From: Rhizobium cauense
GTDB lineage: Bacteria; Pseudomonadota; Alphaproteobacteria; Rhizobiales; Rhizobiaceae
Assembly: GCF_019511525.1 (NCBI RefSeq)
Contig: NZ_JAEUAT010000001.1
Coordinates: 186,001 to 250,000 of the forward strand
Reading direction: 5' to 3'
Length of the DNA: 64,000 bases
Each line of letters opens with the position of its first letter. The first letter of the stretch is position 1. Positions 53,944 through 62,992 of the stretch are shown piece by piece. The notes under the pieces were generated by a model, which was not told the origin of the DNA, made no database searches, and worked only from the letters and a program-made list of their open reading frames with translations. Position numbers and translations under genes: made by a program.

Positions 53944-55503
53944 TCAAAAGCCTGCGACTTTGGCCAAAGCCCGCTTCTCACGCCTGCGCTGGACGGAGGA
54001 AGCTATATTCATGGCCTCACGATACTTCGCAACCGTACGTCGAGCAAGGTCGACCCCGCCCTTCTTCAGGATATCCACTATATCGTCATCGGACAGCACG
54101 GCGTCCGGGCTCTCCTGGAGAATGAGCGCACGGATCTTGTGGCGGACCGCCTCGGCCGAATGGCTGTCACCGCCCTCCACCGCGCTGATCGAGACGCTGA
54201 AGAAATACTTCAGCTCGAAGAGCCCGCGCGGCGTCAGCATGTACTTGTTCGAGGTTACGCGACTGACCGTGGATTCGTGCATCTTGATGGCGTCGGCCAC
54301 AGTCTTCAGATTGAGCGGTCGCAAGTGATCGACACCATGCATCAGGAAGGCATCCTGTTGCCGGACGATCTCGCTAGCCACCTTCATGATTGTCTTGGCG
54401 CGCTGATCGAGGCTCCGCGTCAGCCAGTTGGCTGTCTGTAGACACTCCGACAGGAAAGCGTAGTCGTCACCGCTCTTCGTGACCTTCGAGAAATAGGCCT
54501 GATTGACCAGAACGCGCGGCAGCGTGTCCGGATTGAGTTCCACCAGCCAACTGCCATCTGAACCTGCCCGCACGACTACATCGGGCATGATCGCTTCCGA
54601 TACGCCCGCCTCGAATCCGGCGCCGGGCTTCGGATTGAGCTGGCGGATCTCGCCCAGCATATCGAGCAGATCTTCCTCATCGACGCCGCAGAGCCGCTTC
54701 AGCGTTGCGAAGTCGCGCCGCGCCAACAGCTCGAGATTGCCGACCAGTGCCTGCATCGCGGGATCGTAACGATCCTTCTGGCGAAGCTGGATGGCAAGGC
54801 ATTCGGCCAGATTGCGGGCGAAAACACCGGGCGGATCGAGCGTCTGCAGAGCGGCGATAACGCGCTCAACGTCGTCAACGCTCGCACCGAGCCGATCGGC
54901 GGCTTCCGCCGCATCGCCCTGGAGATAGCCTGCCTCGTCCAACTGATCGACGAGGTGCTGGGCGATCATCCGATCCGCCATGTCTGGCAACACGAAGGGC
55001 AGCTGCTGGGCAAGATGATCGCGCAACGAAATCTGCCCGGCGACGAAATCATCGAGGTCATAGCTATCGGCCGCTTCGCCGCTGCCAGGCATCGACTTCC
55101 ACTGACTCATCAGCTCCGGAGCATCGGCACGCTGCGGAGCGCCGTCATCGGGGAAGACATTCGCATAGTTGGCGTCGAGCTCATCGCTGAGCCGGCTCGC
55201 ACCGCCGCTGTTGCCGCTTTCGTACCAGTCGCCCGACAAAACCTCTGTTCGGCTGTCGTAGCCGTCATCGGAAGCTTCCTCGGTCGAATGGGCGTAGGCT
55301 TCGTCTTCCGGACCGCCGCGTTCGGTGCCTGTTTCCGCGTCATTTGATGGAAACTCGAGCAGCGGGTTCTTTTCGACTTCCTGGGCAATGAACTGGGTCA
55401 GCTCGAAATGCGTCATCTGCAGCAACTGGATGGATTGCATCAGTTGCGGGGTCATCACCAGCGACTGGTTCTGGCGCAGAAAAAGATTGGCCGACAGTGC
55501 CAT
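53944..55503 (-). CDS. rpoN: RNA polymerase sigma-54 factor
   Basis: 519 residues from MALSANLFLRQNQSLVMTPQ; the ATG-less 84-base extension upstream is excluded. Region I (Gln/Leu-rich activator-interacting, 1-50), an acidic region II, the core-binding region, the helix-turn-helix (TVADAIKMHESTVSRVTSNK) and the RpoN box ARRTVAKYREAM near the C-terminus are complete. It directs transcription of nitrogen-assimilation, dct and, in symbiotic rhizobia, nif/fix genes, always with an enhancer-binding activator. Confidence 0.97.
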   Translation of the reverse strand: MALSANLFLRQNQSLVMTPQLMQSIQLLQMTHFELTQFIAQEVEKNPLLEFPSNDAETGTERGGPEDEAYAHSTEEASDDGYDSRTEVLSGDWYESGNSGGASRLSDELDANYANVFPDDGAPQRADAPELMSQWKSMPGSGEAADSYDLDDFVAGQISLRDHLAQQLPFVLPDMADRMIAQHLVDQLDEAGYLQGDAAEAADRLGASVDDVERVIAALQTLDPPGVFARNLAECLAIQLRQKDRYDPAMQALVGNLELLARRDFATLKRLCGVDEEDLLDMLGEIRQLNPKPGAGFEAGVSEAIMPDVVVRAGSDGSWLVELNPDTLPRVLVNQAYFSKVTKSGDDYAFLSECLQTANWLTRSLDQRAKTIMKVASEIVRQQDAFLMHGVDHLRPLNLKTVADAIKMHESTVSRVTSNKYMLTPRGLFELKYFFSVSISAVEGGDSHSAEAVRHKIRALILQESPDAVLSDDDIVDILKKGGVDLARRTVAKYREAMNIASSVQRRREKRALAKVAGF

Positions 55504-55659
55504 AGCGGACGCGAAACTCCCGTTCGTCTCCTCCGGGAAACCGCGTCCTGCCACGGGATCAGGCCACGGAAATCCAAGTTGGCCCAAAAATTGCTTTTTT
55601 ATTCTATTTGGTCAAGCGGAACTGTCACAAAAGGTAAAGTTCCGCGATTTCGGAAGGCC

Positions 55660-56469
55660 TCAGAGGCTGAAATTGTCGCCGAGATAAAGGCGACGTACTT
55701 CCGGATTGTTGACGATGTCATTGGCACGTCCATGCGTCAACACTTCGCCCGCGTGGATGATGTAGGCACGATCGATCAGACCCAGCGTCTCACGCACATT
55801 GTGGTCGGTGATCAGGACGCCGATGCCGCGTGCGGTCAGGTGGTGCACGAGATGCTGGATGTCGGCGACGGAGATCGGATCGACGCCCGCGAACGGTTCG
55901 TCGAGAAGCATGAAGGTTGGATCGGTGGCCAGCGCACGCGCGATTTCCAGACGGCGCCGCTCGCCGCCGGACAGCGACACGGCAGCACTTTTGCGGAGCT
56001 TGCGGATGTGGAACTCGTCAAGCAGCTCGTCGAGCTTCTTTTCGCGGGCAGACTTGTCGTTGATGTGGACTTCAAGAACCGCCCGAATATTCTCTTCGAC
56101 CGTCAATCCGCGGAAGATCGACGCTTCCTGCGGCAGATAGCCGACGCCCAGGCGCGAGCGGCGATACATCGGCATCGTCGTCACGTCGTTGCCGTCGATC
56201 TCGATCGTGCCCTCGTCAACGGGAACGAGCCCGGTGATCATATAGAAGCAGGTTGTCTTGCCTGCGCCGTTCGGACCCAGCAGGCCGACGGCCTCACCGC
56301 GTCGAACGACCAGCGAAACGCCGTTCACGACACGCCGGGTGCTGTAGGTCTTTGTCAGACCGCGCGCAATCAGCGTGCCCTGGTAACGGCTCTTGTCGCC
56401 GGCGGGGGCCTCAGCGGCCGCTTGTGGCCCGGACCTGCCGAACATGGTCGATAGCGAGAATAACTTCAC
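55660..56469 (-). CDS. lptB: LPS export ABC transporter ATP-binding protein
   Basis: 269 residues from a GTG; the internal ATG at 56445 (MFGRSGPQ) is equally possible since neither has a clear ribosome site. Walker A GPNGAGKTT, signature LSGGERRRLEIA, Walker B FMLLDEPFAGVD and H-loop ITDHNVRETL are intact. A ~28-residue N-terminal extension before the core is longer than in E. coli. It powers LptFG extraction of LPS. Follows lptA by 15 bases and precedes rpoN, the conserved order. Confidence 0.95.
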   Translation of the reverse strand: MKLFSLSTMFGRSGPQAAAEAPAGDKSRYQGTLIARGLTKTYSTRRVVNGVSLVVRRGEAVGLLGPNGAGKTTCFYMITGLVPVDEGTIEIDGNDVTTMPMYRRSRLGVGYLPQEASIFRGLTVEENIRAVLEVHINDKSAREKKLDELLDEFHIRKLRKSAAVSLSGGERRRLEIARALATDPTFMLLDEPFAGVDPISVADIQHLVHHLTARGIGVLITDHNVRETLGLIDRAYIIHAGEVLTHGRANDIVNNPEVRRLYLGDNFSL

Positions 56470-56484
56470 GTGGTAAGGCCGGGG

Positions 56485-57093
56485 TCAGTTCTGTTTCTGC
56501 GATTTCGGATCAAGCTGAATCTGGACGCGCCCCCCGCAGCTCTCCAGCTGCGCCTGCCCTGTCTCCATATGCACCGTCAGTTGGCAGCCCGTGAAAACGT
56601 TCGGGCCATCGGTGAGGACAACCTTGTCACCCTTAAGGATGAAGAGCTGCTTCGCCATGTCAAAAGAGCCGTTGTCGGCGGTTGCTGTCTGCGTTCCCGA
56701 GGTCAGATACACCTTATCCGTCACGACAATGTGGTCGATATCGGCGTTGCCTGACGAAATCGACGCCGAAGCGTCCTTGGCGCCGGCCGCAGGCGTCGCA
56801 TTCGCATCGCCGCCCTTCGGCTTGTAATAGACGGTCATATGTCCGGCCTGCAGGGTCGTCTTGCCCTGCACCACCTTCACGTTGCCGGTGAAATCGGCCG
56901 TGTGTTCATTGTCATGGATCTCCAGCTTGTCGCTCTCGATCTGGATCGGCTCGTCGCTGTTGAGCTTGAGGCCATCCATCTGGCTGGTCGTTGCCTGCGC
57001 CAACGCGCCGCCAGCCAAAAGGAGCAGCGCAACCGCGCCACTGAAAAATACTGCCCCCGCCTTGCGGGTAGAAATGCGACAATCGTTTGTCAT
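56485..57093 (-). CDS. lptA: LPS transport periplasmic protein LptA
   Basis: 202 residues from the ATG at 57093; the ATG at 57144 inside lptC is an alternative. Signal peptide (RKAGAVFFSGAVALLLLAGG, ending ALAQA) and an OstA/LptA beta-jellyroll (PIQIESDKLEIHDNEHTADF, TLQAGHMTVYYK). An Ala/Ser-rich insert (~residues 100-125) is typical of alphaproteobacteria. It forms the periplasmic bridge for LPS between LptC and LptD. Confidence 0.92.
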   Translation of the reverse strand: MTNDCRISTRKAGAVFFSGAVALLLLAGGALAQATTSQMDGLKLNSDEPIQIESDKLEIHDNEHTADFTGNVKVVQGKTTLQAGHMTVYYKPKGGDANATPAAGAKDASASISSGNADIDHIVVTDKVYLTSGTQTATADNGSFDMAKQLFILKGDKVVLTDGPNVFTGCQLTVHMETGQAQLESCGGRVQIQLDPKSQKQN

Positions 57094-57106
57094 GGTGACC
57101 CGGCTG

Positions 57107-57772
57107 TTAAGTGCCCTGTTTGTGAATAGCGGACGGATCGACATTCATACGTACATTCCCCTCGAATGTGATCGTCTGCCCCTTATCCGTCATCTTGATC
57201 GAGCGCGCAACAATAGACGCACCATCTTTCTGAATGCTTACGGGATCTTCGCTTGTCAGCTTCCCGCCCTTGATGTCGACCTTGGCGCTCTGGAAGTTGG
57301 CCGTCAGCCCATTGCTCAGCAGGATTGCAAACGGTGCTTTTACGTCGAGATTGTCGGTCGAACGGTCGTAGTCTGCGGTAGTCGCTTCGACGCGAGCTAT
57401 CAGATCATCTTTCATCGGCACCGCAGCCTTGATGTTCTCAAGCGTCATCAGGTTGGGATTCTTTATATCCTGAAGCGCTCGTTCGGCTAGCATCGAGTAG
57501 TTGACCCCGCTCGAATTGCGGCCGGAGATTGCAGGCTTCTCCATCACCACCTTGCCGTTCTCGATCTTTGCGCCCTCAATCTTGATGTTTTCCGGCAGGT
57601 AGGTCCGGACAATGGAAACACCAATGAAGACGAGCGACACCACGACGGCGGCGATCGGCAGGATGATCTTCAGGCGGCGCACACGCGCGGAATGGAAGCG
57701 CGCAGCACCATAGGCGCTTCGCTCCGGCTTCATATAGTCAGCCTTTCCGGTTGTGTTCAAAGTGTTGAGCAT
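57107..57772 (-). CDS. lptC: LPS export protein LptC
   Basis: 221 residues from ATG 57772; a second ATG at 57733 (MKPERSAYGAARFH) has a better ribosome site (GGAAAGG) and would give 208. One N-terminal TM helix (KIILPIAAVVVSLVFIGVSI) and a periplasmic LptC jellyroll (DLIARVEATTADYDR, LTSEDPVSIQKDGASI, FEGNVRMNVDP). It receives LPS from LptBFG and hands it to LptA. First of the lptC-lptA-lptB genes. Confidence 0.9.
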   Translation of the reverse strand: MLNTLNTTGKADYMKPERSAYGAARFHSARVRRLKIILPIAAVVVSLVFIGVSIVRTYLPENIKIEGAKIENGKVVMEKPAISGRNSSGVNYSMLAERALQDIKNPNLMTLENIKAAVPMKDDLIARVEATTADYDRSTDNLDVKAPFAILLSNGLTANFQSAKVDIKGGKLTSEDPVSIQKDGASIVARSIKMTDKGQTITFEGNVRMNVDPSAIHKQGT

Positions 57773-57983
57773 AAACAAGGTCCGTGTCGGTGATCGAGCA
57801 GCGTATATAGGCATTGCCGCGCTCGATCACAGTTCGTTTCGCATTATTACACTGACTTGCCAATATGGATTTTTTTCTGCAACAAGCAAGAAAGCCGACG
57901 ACGCGTGATAAATCGACGTGTCCGAACCATGCTCGAGCCCTAGGTTTACGGGATCGCGCGTGCTCGCCGCCCCGGAGGAATGA

Positions 57984-58937
57984 ATGGACAGTTCGATGAT
58001 CGCCGATCGCCACAAGCTTCGCCGCAAAGTCACCTTCTGGCGAGTCGCCGCGGTGTTGCTGCTCGTGGCGCTGGGCTTCGCAGCTTATCGATTCCTCGTG
58101 GGCGACATCGCAACCGTGCGGCCGCACGTTGCCCACGTTACCATTTCCGGCCTGATTACCGACGATGACGAACTGCTGGAGCGATTGAAGAAGATCGAAA
58201 AGAGCGATGCGGTGAAGGCCGTCGTCGTTTCGATTTCCTCGCCCGGCGGCACGACTTACGGCGGCGAACGGGTCTTCAAGGCTATCCGCGCGATTGCGGC
58301 CAAGAAGCCTGTCGTATCCGACGTGCGCACGCTGGCCGCGTCTGCCGGCTACATGATCGCCACCGCTGGCGATATGATCATTGCCGGAGACAGCTCGATT
58401 ACCGGTTCGATCGGGGTGATCTTCCAGTATCCGCAGGTCAAGCCGCTACTCGACAAGATTGGCGTCTCGATGGAGGAGATCAAATCCTCGCCGCTGAAAG
58501 CCGAGCCTTCGCCATTCCACCCGGCAAGCGAGGAAGCCAAAGCGATGATCAACAACATGATCACCGACAGCTATGGCTGGTTCGTCGATCTCGTCGCCGA
58601 GCGGCGCAAATTGCCACGCGAAGACGTGCAAAAGCTCGCAGACGGAACGATTTTCACCGGTCGCCAGGCGCTCAAGGTAAAGCTGATCGACCAGATCGGC
58701 GGAGACGACGAGATCCGGGCCTATCTGGAGACGCGCAAGGTCAGCAAGGGCCTGCCCATGATCGATTGGGACAAGAAGAGCAGCACACCCTTCCTGCTCG
58801 CGGACAGCGCGTCTCAGATCCTGACGCTGCTCGGCTACGACGATCTTGCGAAAGCTCGCGACCTCGGCGGAATTCTGCCCCAAAAGTTGCTCCTTGACGG
58901 GCTCCTTTCAGTTTGGCAGGTTGGCAATGACCGATAA
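57984..58937 (+). CDS. sppA: Signal peptide peptidase SppA (36-kDa type)
   Basis: 317 residues; ATG preceded by GGAGGA. N-terminal membrane anchor (VAAVLLLVALGFAAYRFLVG), ClpP/crotonase-like core with VSISSPGGTTYGGE, nucleophile Ser120 in TLAASAGYMIA and the general-base Lys172 in SSPLKAEPSPF. It degrades cleaved signal peptides in the inner membrane. The half-size form needs an oligomer to complete the active sites. ihfB follows after 26 bases. Confidence 0.94.
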   Translation: MDSSMIADRHKLRRKVTFWRVAAVLLLVALGFAAYRFLVGDIATVRPHVAHVTISGLITDDDELLERLKKIEKSDAVKAVVVSISSPGGTTYGGERVFKAIRAIAAKKPVVSDVRTLAASAGYMIATAGDMIIAGDSSITGSIGVIFQYPQVKPLLDKIGVSMEEIKSSPLKAEPSPFHPASEEAKAMINNMITDSYGWFVDLVAERRKLPREDVQKLADGTIFTGRQALKVKLIDQIGGDDEIRAYLETRKVSKGLPMIDWDKKSSTPFLLADSASQILTLLGYDDLAKARDLGGILPQKLLLDGLLSVWQVGNDR

Positions 58938-58963
58938 TAAATCAATAATTTAAGGGGGCGAAA

Positions 58964-59263
58964 GTGATCAAGTCCGAACTGGTGCAGATAGTTGCAGCGC
59001 GCAACCCGCATCTTTATCATCGCGACGTCGAGAATATCGTCAACGCGGTGCTCGACGAGATCACCGACGCGCTCGCTGCGGGTAATCGCGTCGAGCTGCG
59101 CGGATTTGGTGCGTTCTCTGTCAAAAACCGGCCGTCCCGTTCCGGCCGTAACCCGCGCACAGGCGATACTGTATTCGTTGAGGAGAAGTGGGTTCCCTTC
59201 TTCAAGACCGGCAAGGAGCTGCGCGAGCGCCTCAACCCGGGCCAGGCTGACGAAGAGGATTGA
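58964..59263 (+). CDS. ihfB: Integration host factor subunit beta
   Basis: 99 residues starting at GTG, preceded by AAGGGGGCG. The HU/IHF signature is complete: [20 protein letters not shown] and then SGRNPRTGD, including the Pro that intercalates into DNA. IHF bends DNA at promoters, notably between sigma-54 promoters and their activator sites, relevant as rpoN is in the same window. The sppA-ihfB-lapA order is common in rhizobia. Confidence 0.95.
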   Translation: MIKSELVQIVAARNPHLYHRDVENIVNAVLDEITDALAAGNRVELRGFGAFSVKNRPSRSGRNPRTGDTVFVEEKWVPFFKTGKELRERLNPGQADEED

Positions 59264-59384
59264 TCCCTCCGCACGTCGGCTTGCGGCAACACCGCACTTG
59301 AACTTGGCTCTCGGCCTACTATCCTGCTGACCAGATCAGAGCGCCGCGCCGAAGATGGCGCGTGTCGAAATACGGAGGCCGAGC

Positions 59385-59717
59385 ATGGCGAAGAAAATCA
59401 CCAACCTATTGATTCTTTTGCCACTTGGAATCGTGCTGATCGTCTTCTGCGTCGCCAACAGGCAGGTCGTGACGCTCGCGTTCAATCCATTCCGGCCGGA
59501 AGACCAGGTGCTTTCGCTGTCGGCGCCATTCTTCGTTTTCATCTTCATCGCGCTTATCATCGGCATCCTGGTCGGCTCGGCGGCGACCTGGCTCAACCAG
59601 GGTAGATACCGCAAGCGCGCGCGCACCGAAGCCAAGGAAGCTGTTCGCTGGCAGGCAGAGGCCGATCGCCACAAGAATCGCGCCGAGGAAATCGTTGGCC
59701 AGCTGCCGTCGCGCTAG
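59385..59717 (+). CDS. LapA-domain (DUF1049) inner-membrane protein
   Basis: 110 residues from ATG 59385, six bases after GGAGG; ATG 59355 is in frame but lacks a site. Two TM helices (~8-27 and 45-70) and a cytoplasmic, charged coiled tail (RYRKRARTEAKEAVRWQAEA). E. coli LapA works with LapB/YciM in controlling LPS synthesis; whether this one does so is unknown. lpt genes are 2 kb away on the other strand. Confidence 0.85.
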   Translation: MAKKITNLLILLPLGIVLIVFCVANRQVVTLAFNPFRPEDQVLSLSAPFFVFIFIALIIGILVGSAATWLNQGRYRKRARTEAKEAVRWQAEADRHKNRAEEIVGQLPSR

Positions 59718-59860
59718 CCGATCGCCATGCCGAGAAATTGAAGCGGCAAGGCTTGCAGGGAAACATCCCCCTTCATAGCTATAGAAGAAGTAGCCAGCGC
59801 GCCTGTGCCAGACACAGCAGTCCCAAAGCCTCAGCGCGTCCGTCTTGTGAGGATGAAGCC

Positions 59861-60763
59861 ATGAACGTCGACAAGATCCTGCGGTCCATCGTGGCCGTGC
59901 GCACCACAATTCCGGAAGACGCCTTTACGGCCGAAACGCTGGGAACCCGTCGCGAAGGTAGTGGCGTTGTCATTCGCCCGGGAATAGTGCTGACGATCGG
60001 CTACCTGATTACGGAAGCCGAGGAGGTTTGGCTGACGACCGGAGACGGGCGCGTTGTTGCCGCGCATCCGCTTGCCTATGACCAGGAGACTGGCTTCGGT
60101 TTGCTGCAGACGTTGGGCGACCTTGGCCTGCCGGCCGTGGAACTTGGCGACGCGTCCAAGGCAAACCTTGGCGACCCCGTCGTTCTTGCCGACGGCATTG
60201 GGCAATTCGTCGAGGCCAACATCGTCGCAAAGCAGGAATTCGCCGGTTACTGGGAATACCTGCTCGACGAGGCAATCTTCACCACACCCGCCCATCCCTC
60301 GTGGGGAGGCGCGGCGCTCATCGATTCCAACGGAAAGCTGCTCGGCATCGGATCGTTGCGCCTTCAGATGAGCCAGGGTGGTGACGCCGTGGACATCAAC
60401 ATGATCGTGCCGATCAACCTGCTTCCACCCATTCTCGATGATCTCGTGGCGCGGGGCCGCGTCAACAAGCCACCGCGTCCGTGGCTGGGAGCGTTCTCGG
60501 CAGAAACCAACGGCGATGTGATCGTCATGAGCGTGGCCGACGGCAGCCCTGCGGCTCAGGCAGGCTTGCGACGTGGCGACATCATTTCCGAAATCCGCGA
60601 TAGCGAAGTGGACGGACTTGCCGACTTTTATCGCAAGGTCTGGAGCAGCGGCCCGGCAGGCGCGGAAATTCCGATGCGTGTGCTGCGAGGCGGCCGGGAG
60701 GCTTGGCTGCGTGTTACATCCGCCGACCGGAATACATTCCTGAAGAAGCCGCAACTTCAATAG
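59861..60763 (+). CDS. Trypsin-fold / PDZ protein lacking the catalytic triad (pseudo-HtrA)
   Basis: 300 residues; ATG preceded by GAGGATGAAGCC. Residues ~10-210 align with the HtrA/S1C protease fold (GSGVVIRPGIVLT, GGAALIDSNGKLLGIG) and ~215-290 are a PDZ domain (PWLGAFSAE, VADGSPAAQAGLRRGDIIS). By alignment to HtrA, catalytic His is Tyr48 (LTIGYLI for LTNNHVI), Asp is Gly78 (ETGFGLL for xTDLALL) and Ser is Trp148 (PSWGG for GNSGG). No signal peptide is seen. It is probably an inactive scaffold or peptide-binding protein. Confidence 0.85.
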   Translation: MNVDKILRSIVAVRTTIPEDAFTAETLGTRREGSGVVIRPGIVLTIGYLITEAEEVWLTTGDGRVVAAHPLAYDQETGFGLLQTLGDLGLPAVELGDASKANLGDPVVLADGIGQFVEANIVAKQEFAGYWEYLLDEAIFTTPAHPSWGGAALIDSNGKLLGIGSLRLQMSQGGDAVDINMIVPINLLPPILDDLVARGRVNKPPRPWLGAFSAETNGDVIVMSVADGSPAAQAGLRRGDIISEIRDSEVDGLADFYRKVWSSGPAGAEIPMRVLRGGREAWLRVTSADRNTFLKKPQLQ

Positions 60764-60827
60764 ATCAGCCAAGGATCCATCGCGAAATGACAGGCGAGAG
60801 AAAGCGAACCCGAAATATCGTGATGCG

Positions 60828-61307
60828 CTAGGCGACCGGCTCCGGATAGAAAACCATCTCGTCGTAGTCGCCTTCCGCCGACGGGCCCGACCCGGAGACG
60901 ACGAAGCCTCTGGAAAGATAGAAGCTCTTCGCCCGTCGATTGTTTACCAGGCATTTCAGCCGGTACTTCTTGCGCGGCCAATCCGGTAGCGCTTCGAGTA
61001 AGGCCACACCAGCGCCCTGCCCCTGCCAGCGCGTTGCAATATAGAGCATGTGAACAAAGTCATCCGGAGCCCACAGCGTGATGAAGCCTGCGATCTCGCC
61101 GCTTGGCGTCTCCGCAAGCCATATATGCTCTCCCTGGGTATGAGCCTTGAAATCCTCATGGCGGAAGCTGCCCGGATCGACCCACAGGAAGGTCTCGCGG
61201 CGAACCGCGAGATAGATATCTGCCAGTCCTTCCAGATCGGAGCGGCGCGCAGACCTGATTACCCAGTTTGCGGGCAGTGGCTTTGTCGAGGCGGAGAAAT
61301 CTACCAA
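60828..61307 (-). CDS. GNAT-family N-acetyltransferase
   Basis: 159 residues if started at the TTG at 61307, 8 bases after the stop of the upstream CoxG-like gene; no ATG or GTG fits the N-terminus, and the AGGG before it is a fair ribosome site. The acetyl-CoA-binding segment is HMLYIATRWQGQGAGVALLEAL (read in two halves, the R/Q-x-x-G-x-G/A type) and the C-terminal NNRRAKSFYLSRGF is typical. Substrate unknown. Translationally coupled to the CoxG-like gene. Confidence 0.85.
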   Translation of the reverse strand: MVDFSASTKPLPANWVIRSARRSDLEGLADIYLAVRRETFLWVDPGSFRHEDFKAHTQGEHIWLAETPSGEIAGFITLWAPDDFVHMLYIATRWQGQGAGVALLEALPDWPRKKYRLKCLVNNRRAKSFYLSRGFVVSGSGPSAEGDYDEMVFYPEPVA

Positions 61308-61315
61308 TCTGAGCC

Positions 61316-61768
61316 CTATTCCGCCGCCTTGGCGCTGACGGCGGCGTTGAAATTCGAGAAGAACTGCTGCGCCAGTTTGGTGGACGTCGAGTCGATCAAT
61401 CGAGCGCCGAGCTGGGCGATCTTTCCTCCGACCTGAGCCTTCGCCTCGTATTGGAGGACCGTTTCGGCGCCTTCGTCCTTTAGCACGACATCTGCCCCGC
61501 CCTTGGCAAAGCCCGCAATGCCGCCCTTGCCCTCTCCCGCGATCGTATAGCTCTCCGGTGCGCGTATGTTGGAAAGCAAGACTTCGCCATTGAAGGTTGC
61601 CGACACCGGGCCGATCTTCACCTTCACTACTGCCGCCAGCTCCGTCGGGGACTTCATTTCCAGGCTCTGACAGCCCGGAATGCACTGCTTCAATATCTCC
61701 GGGTCATTCAGCGCTGCCCATACGACATCGCGAGGCGCGGCAATCCGTTCTTCGCCGGTCAAGTCCAT
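61316..61768 (-). CDS. CoxG-like SRPBCC-family protein
   Basis: 150 residues from the ATG preceded by GGGAGGATTTCGG. The START/SRPBCC fold of carbon-monoxide-dehydrogenase subunit G is shown by MDLTGEERIAAPRDVVWAAL and DPEILKQCIPGC, and the Gly-rich GKGGIAGFAKGGADV. CoxG recruits CO dehydrogenase to the membrane in carboxidotrophs, but no cox structural genes are here, so it may serve another molybdenum hydroxylase or bind a lipid. Coupled to a GNAT acetyltransferase gene. Confidence 0.88.
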   Translation of the reverse strand: MDLTGEERIAAPRDVVWAALNDPEILKQCIPGCQSLEMKSPTELAAVVKVKIGPVSATFNGEVLLSNIRAPESYTIAGEGKGGIAGFAKGGADVVLKDEGAETVLQYEAKAQVGGKIAQLGARLIDSTSTKLAQQFFSNFNAAVSAKAAE

Positions 61769-61885
61769 CCGAAATCCTCCCATTTCGACCTGCCTCAATT
61801 TATCACAGCCCGAAAGCGCTTTGCCAAGGTGAAACGGGATGCTATTTGCACGAGTTCTATCGAATTGAAGCACGCGGAAAATCAC

Positions 61886-62992
61886 GTGAGACAGAAAGAA
61901 CGCCGGCCTGGCCAGAAATCCGCCGCCGGCCCCTCCGGCGGACGCCGCCCTGACGATCGCGGCCAGCGGCCGACAAAGCCGGCAGCGAAGCCGGCGCCAG
62001 CGCGTGAGAAGATGCGCGAACCGGCTTCCGTGCCGACGGCAATCGACCGGCCGCTGATGGTGCGCACTGGCGAACGTCCGGCTGAACGCGTGCCCGTTAT
62101 CCTCGAGTCCCTCGGCGCAGGCGACTTCCATCTGATCGACAGCGGCAATGGTGAGAAACTGGAGCAATACGGCCCCTACCGGATCGTGCGTCCGGAGGGC
62201 CAGGCATTGTGGCAGCCGTCCCTTCCGAAGCAGGCCTGGGAGAAGGTCGATGCGGTCTTCACCGGCGATACCGATGAGGAAGGCACCGGGCGCTGGCGCT
62301 TTCCCAAGGAAGCGCTCGGTGAGACGTGGCCGCTTAATCTGCTCGGCGTCGATTTTCTCGGCCGCTTCACCTCTTTCCGCCACGTCGGCGTCTTTCCGGA
62401 GCAGATCGCCCACTGGACCTGGATGAAGCAGCAGGTCGAGGCCGCCAAGCGGCCCCTGAAGGTTCTGAACCTGTTCGGCTACACCGGTGTGGCCTCGCTC
62501 GTCGCCGCCGCAGCAGGCGCTGAGGTTACGCATGTCGATGCTTCCAAGAAGGCGATCGGCTGGGCACGCGAAAACCAGGCGATGAGCGGGCTGGAGAAGG
62601 CGCCGATCCGCTGGATCTGCGAAGACGCGATGAAGTTCATCCTGCGGGAAGAACGCCGCGGCAACACCTACGACATCATCCTCACTGATCCGCCGAGTTT
62701 CGGTCGCGGCCCTAACGGCGAGGTTTGGCATCTTTTCGCCCACCTGCCGCTAATGCTCGACATCTGCCGCGAAATCCTGTCTCCCAAGGCTGTCGGGCTC
62801 GTGCTGACCGCCTATTCGATCCGCGCCAGCTTCTATTCGATCCACGAACTGATGCGCGAGACCATGCGCGGGGCCGGCGGTGTCGTCGAATCCGGCGAGC
62901 TTGTCATTCGCGAGGCCGGGCTGGACGGCAATACGCCGGGCCGCGCGCTTTCCACCTCTCTCTTCTCCCGTTGGTACCCAAATGAGCCATGA
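61886..62992 (+). CDS. Class I SAM-dependent RNA methyltransferase (RlmI/RlmK-like)
   Basis: 368 residues from the GTG at 61886, after CGGAAAA; GTG 61829 and ATG 62012 are the alternatives, since the first ~60 residues are a basic, Pro/Ala/Arg-rich tail. The catalytic domain has SAM motif I LNLFGYTGVASLVAAAAGA, VDASKKAIGWARENQ, and motif IV LTDPPSFGRGPNGE, typical of rRNA cytosine-C5 or guanine-N2 methyltransferases. The exact rRNA target is not known. TrmH-family and lspA genes follow with overlaps. Confidence 0.85.
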   Translation: MRQKERRPGQKSAAGPSGGRRPDDRGQRPTKPAAKPAPAREKMREPASVPTAIDRPLMVRTGERPAERVPVILESLGAGDFHLIDSGNGEKLEQYGPYRIVRPEGQALWQPSLPKQAWEKVDAVFTGDTDEEGTGRWRFPKEALGETWPLNLLGVDFLGRFTSFRHVGVFPEQIAHWTWMKQQVEAAKRPLKVLNLFGYTGVASLVAAAAGAEVTHVDASKKAIGWARENQAMSGLEKAPIRWICEDAMKFILREERRGNTYDIILTDPPSFGRGPNGEVWHLFAHLPLMLDICREILSPKAVGLVLTAYSIRASFYSIHELMRETMRGAGGVVESGELVIREAGLDGNTPGRALSTSLFSRWYPNEP

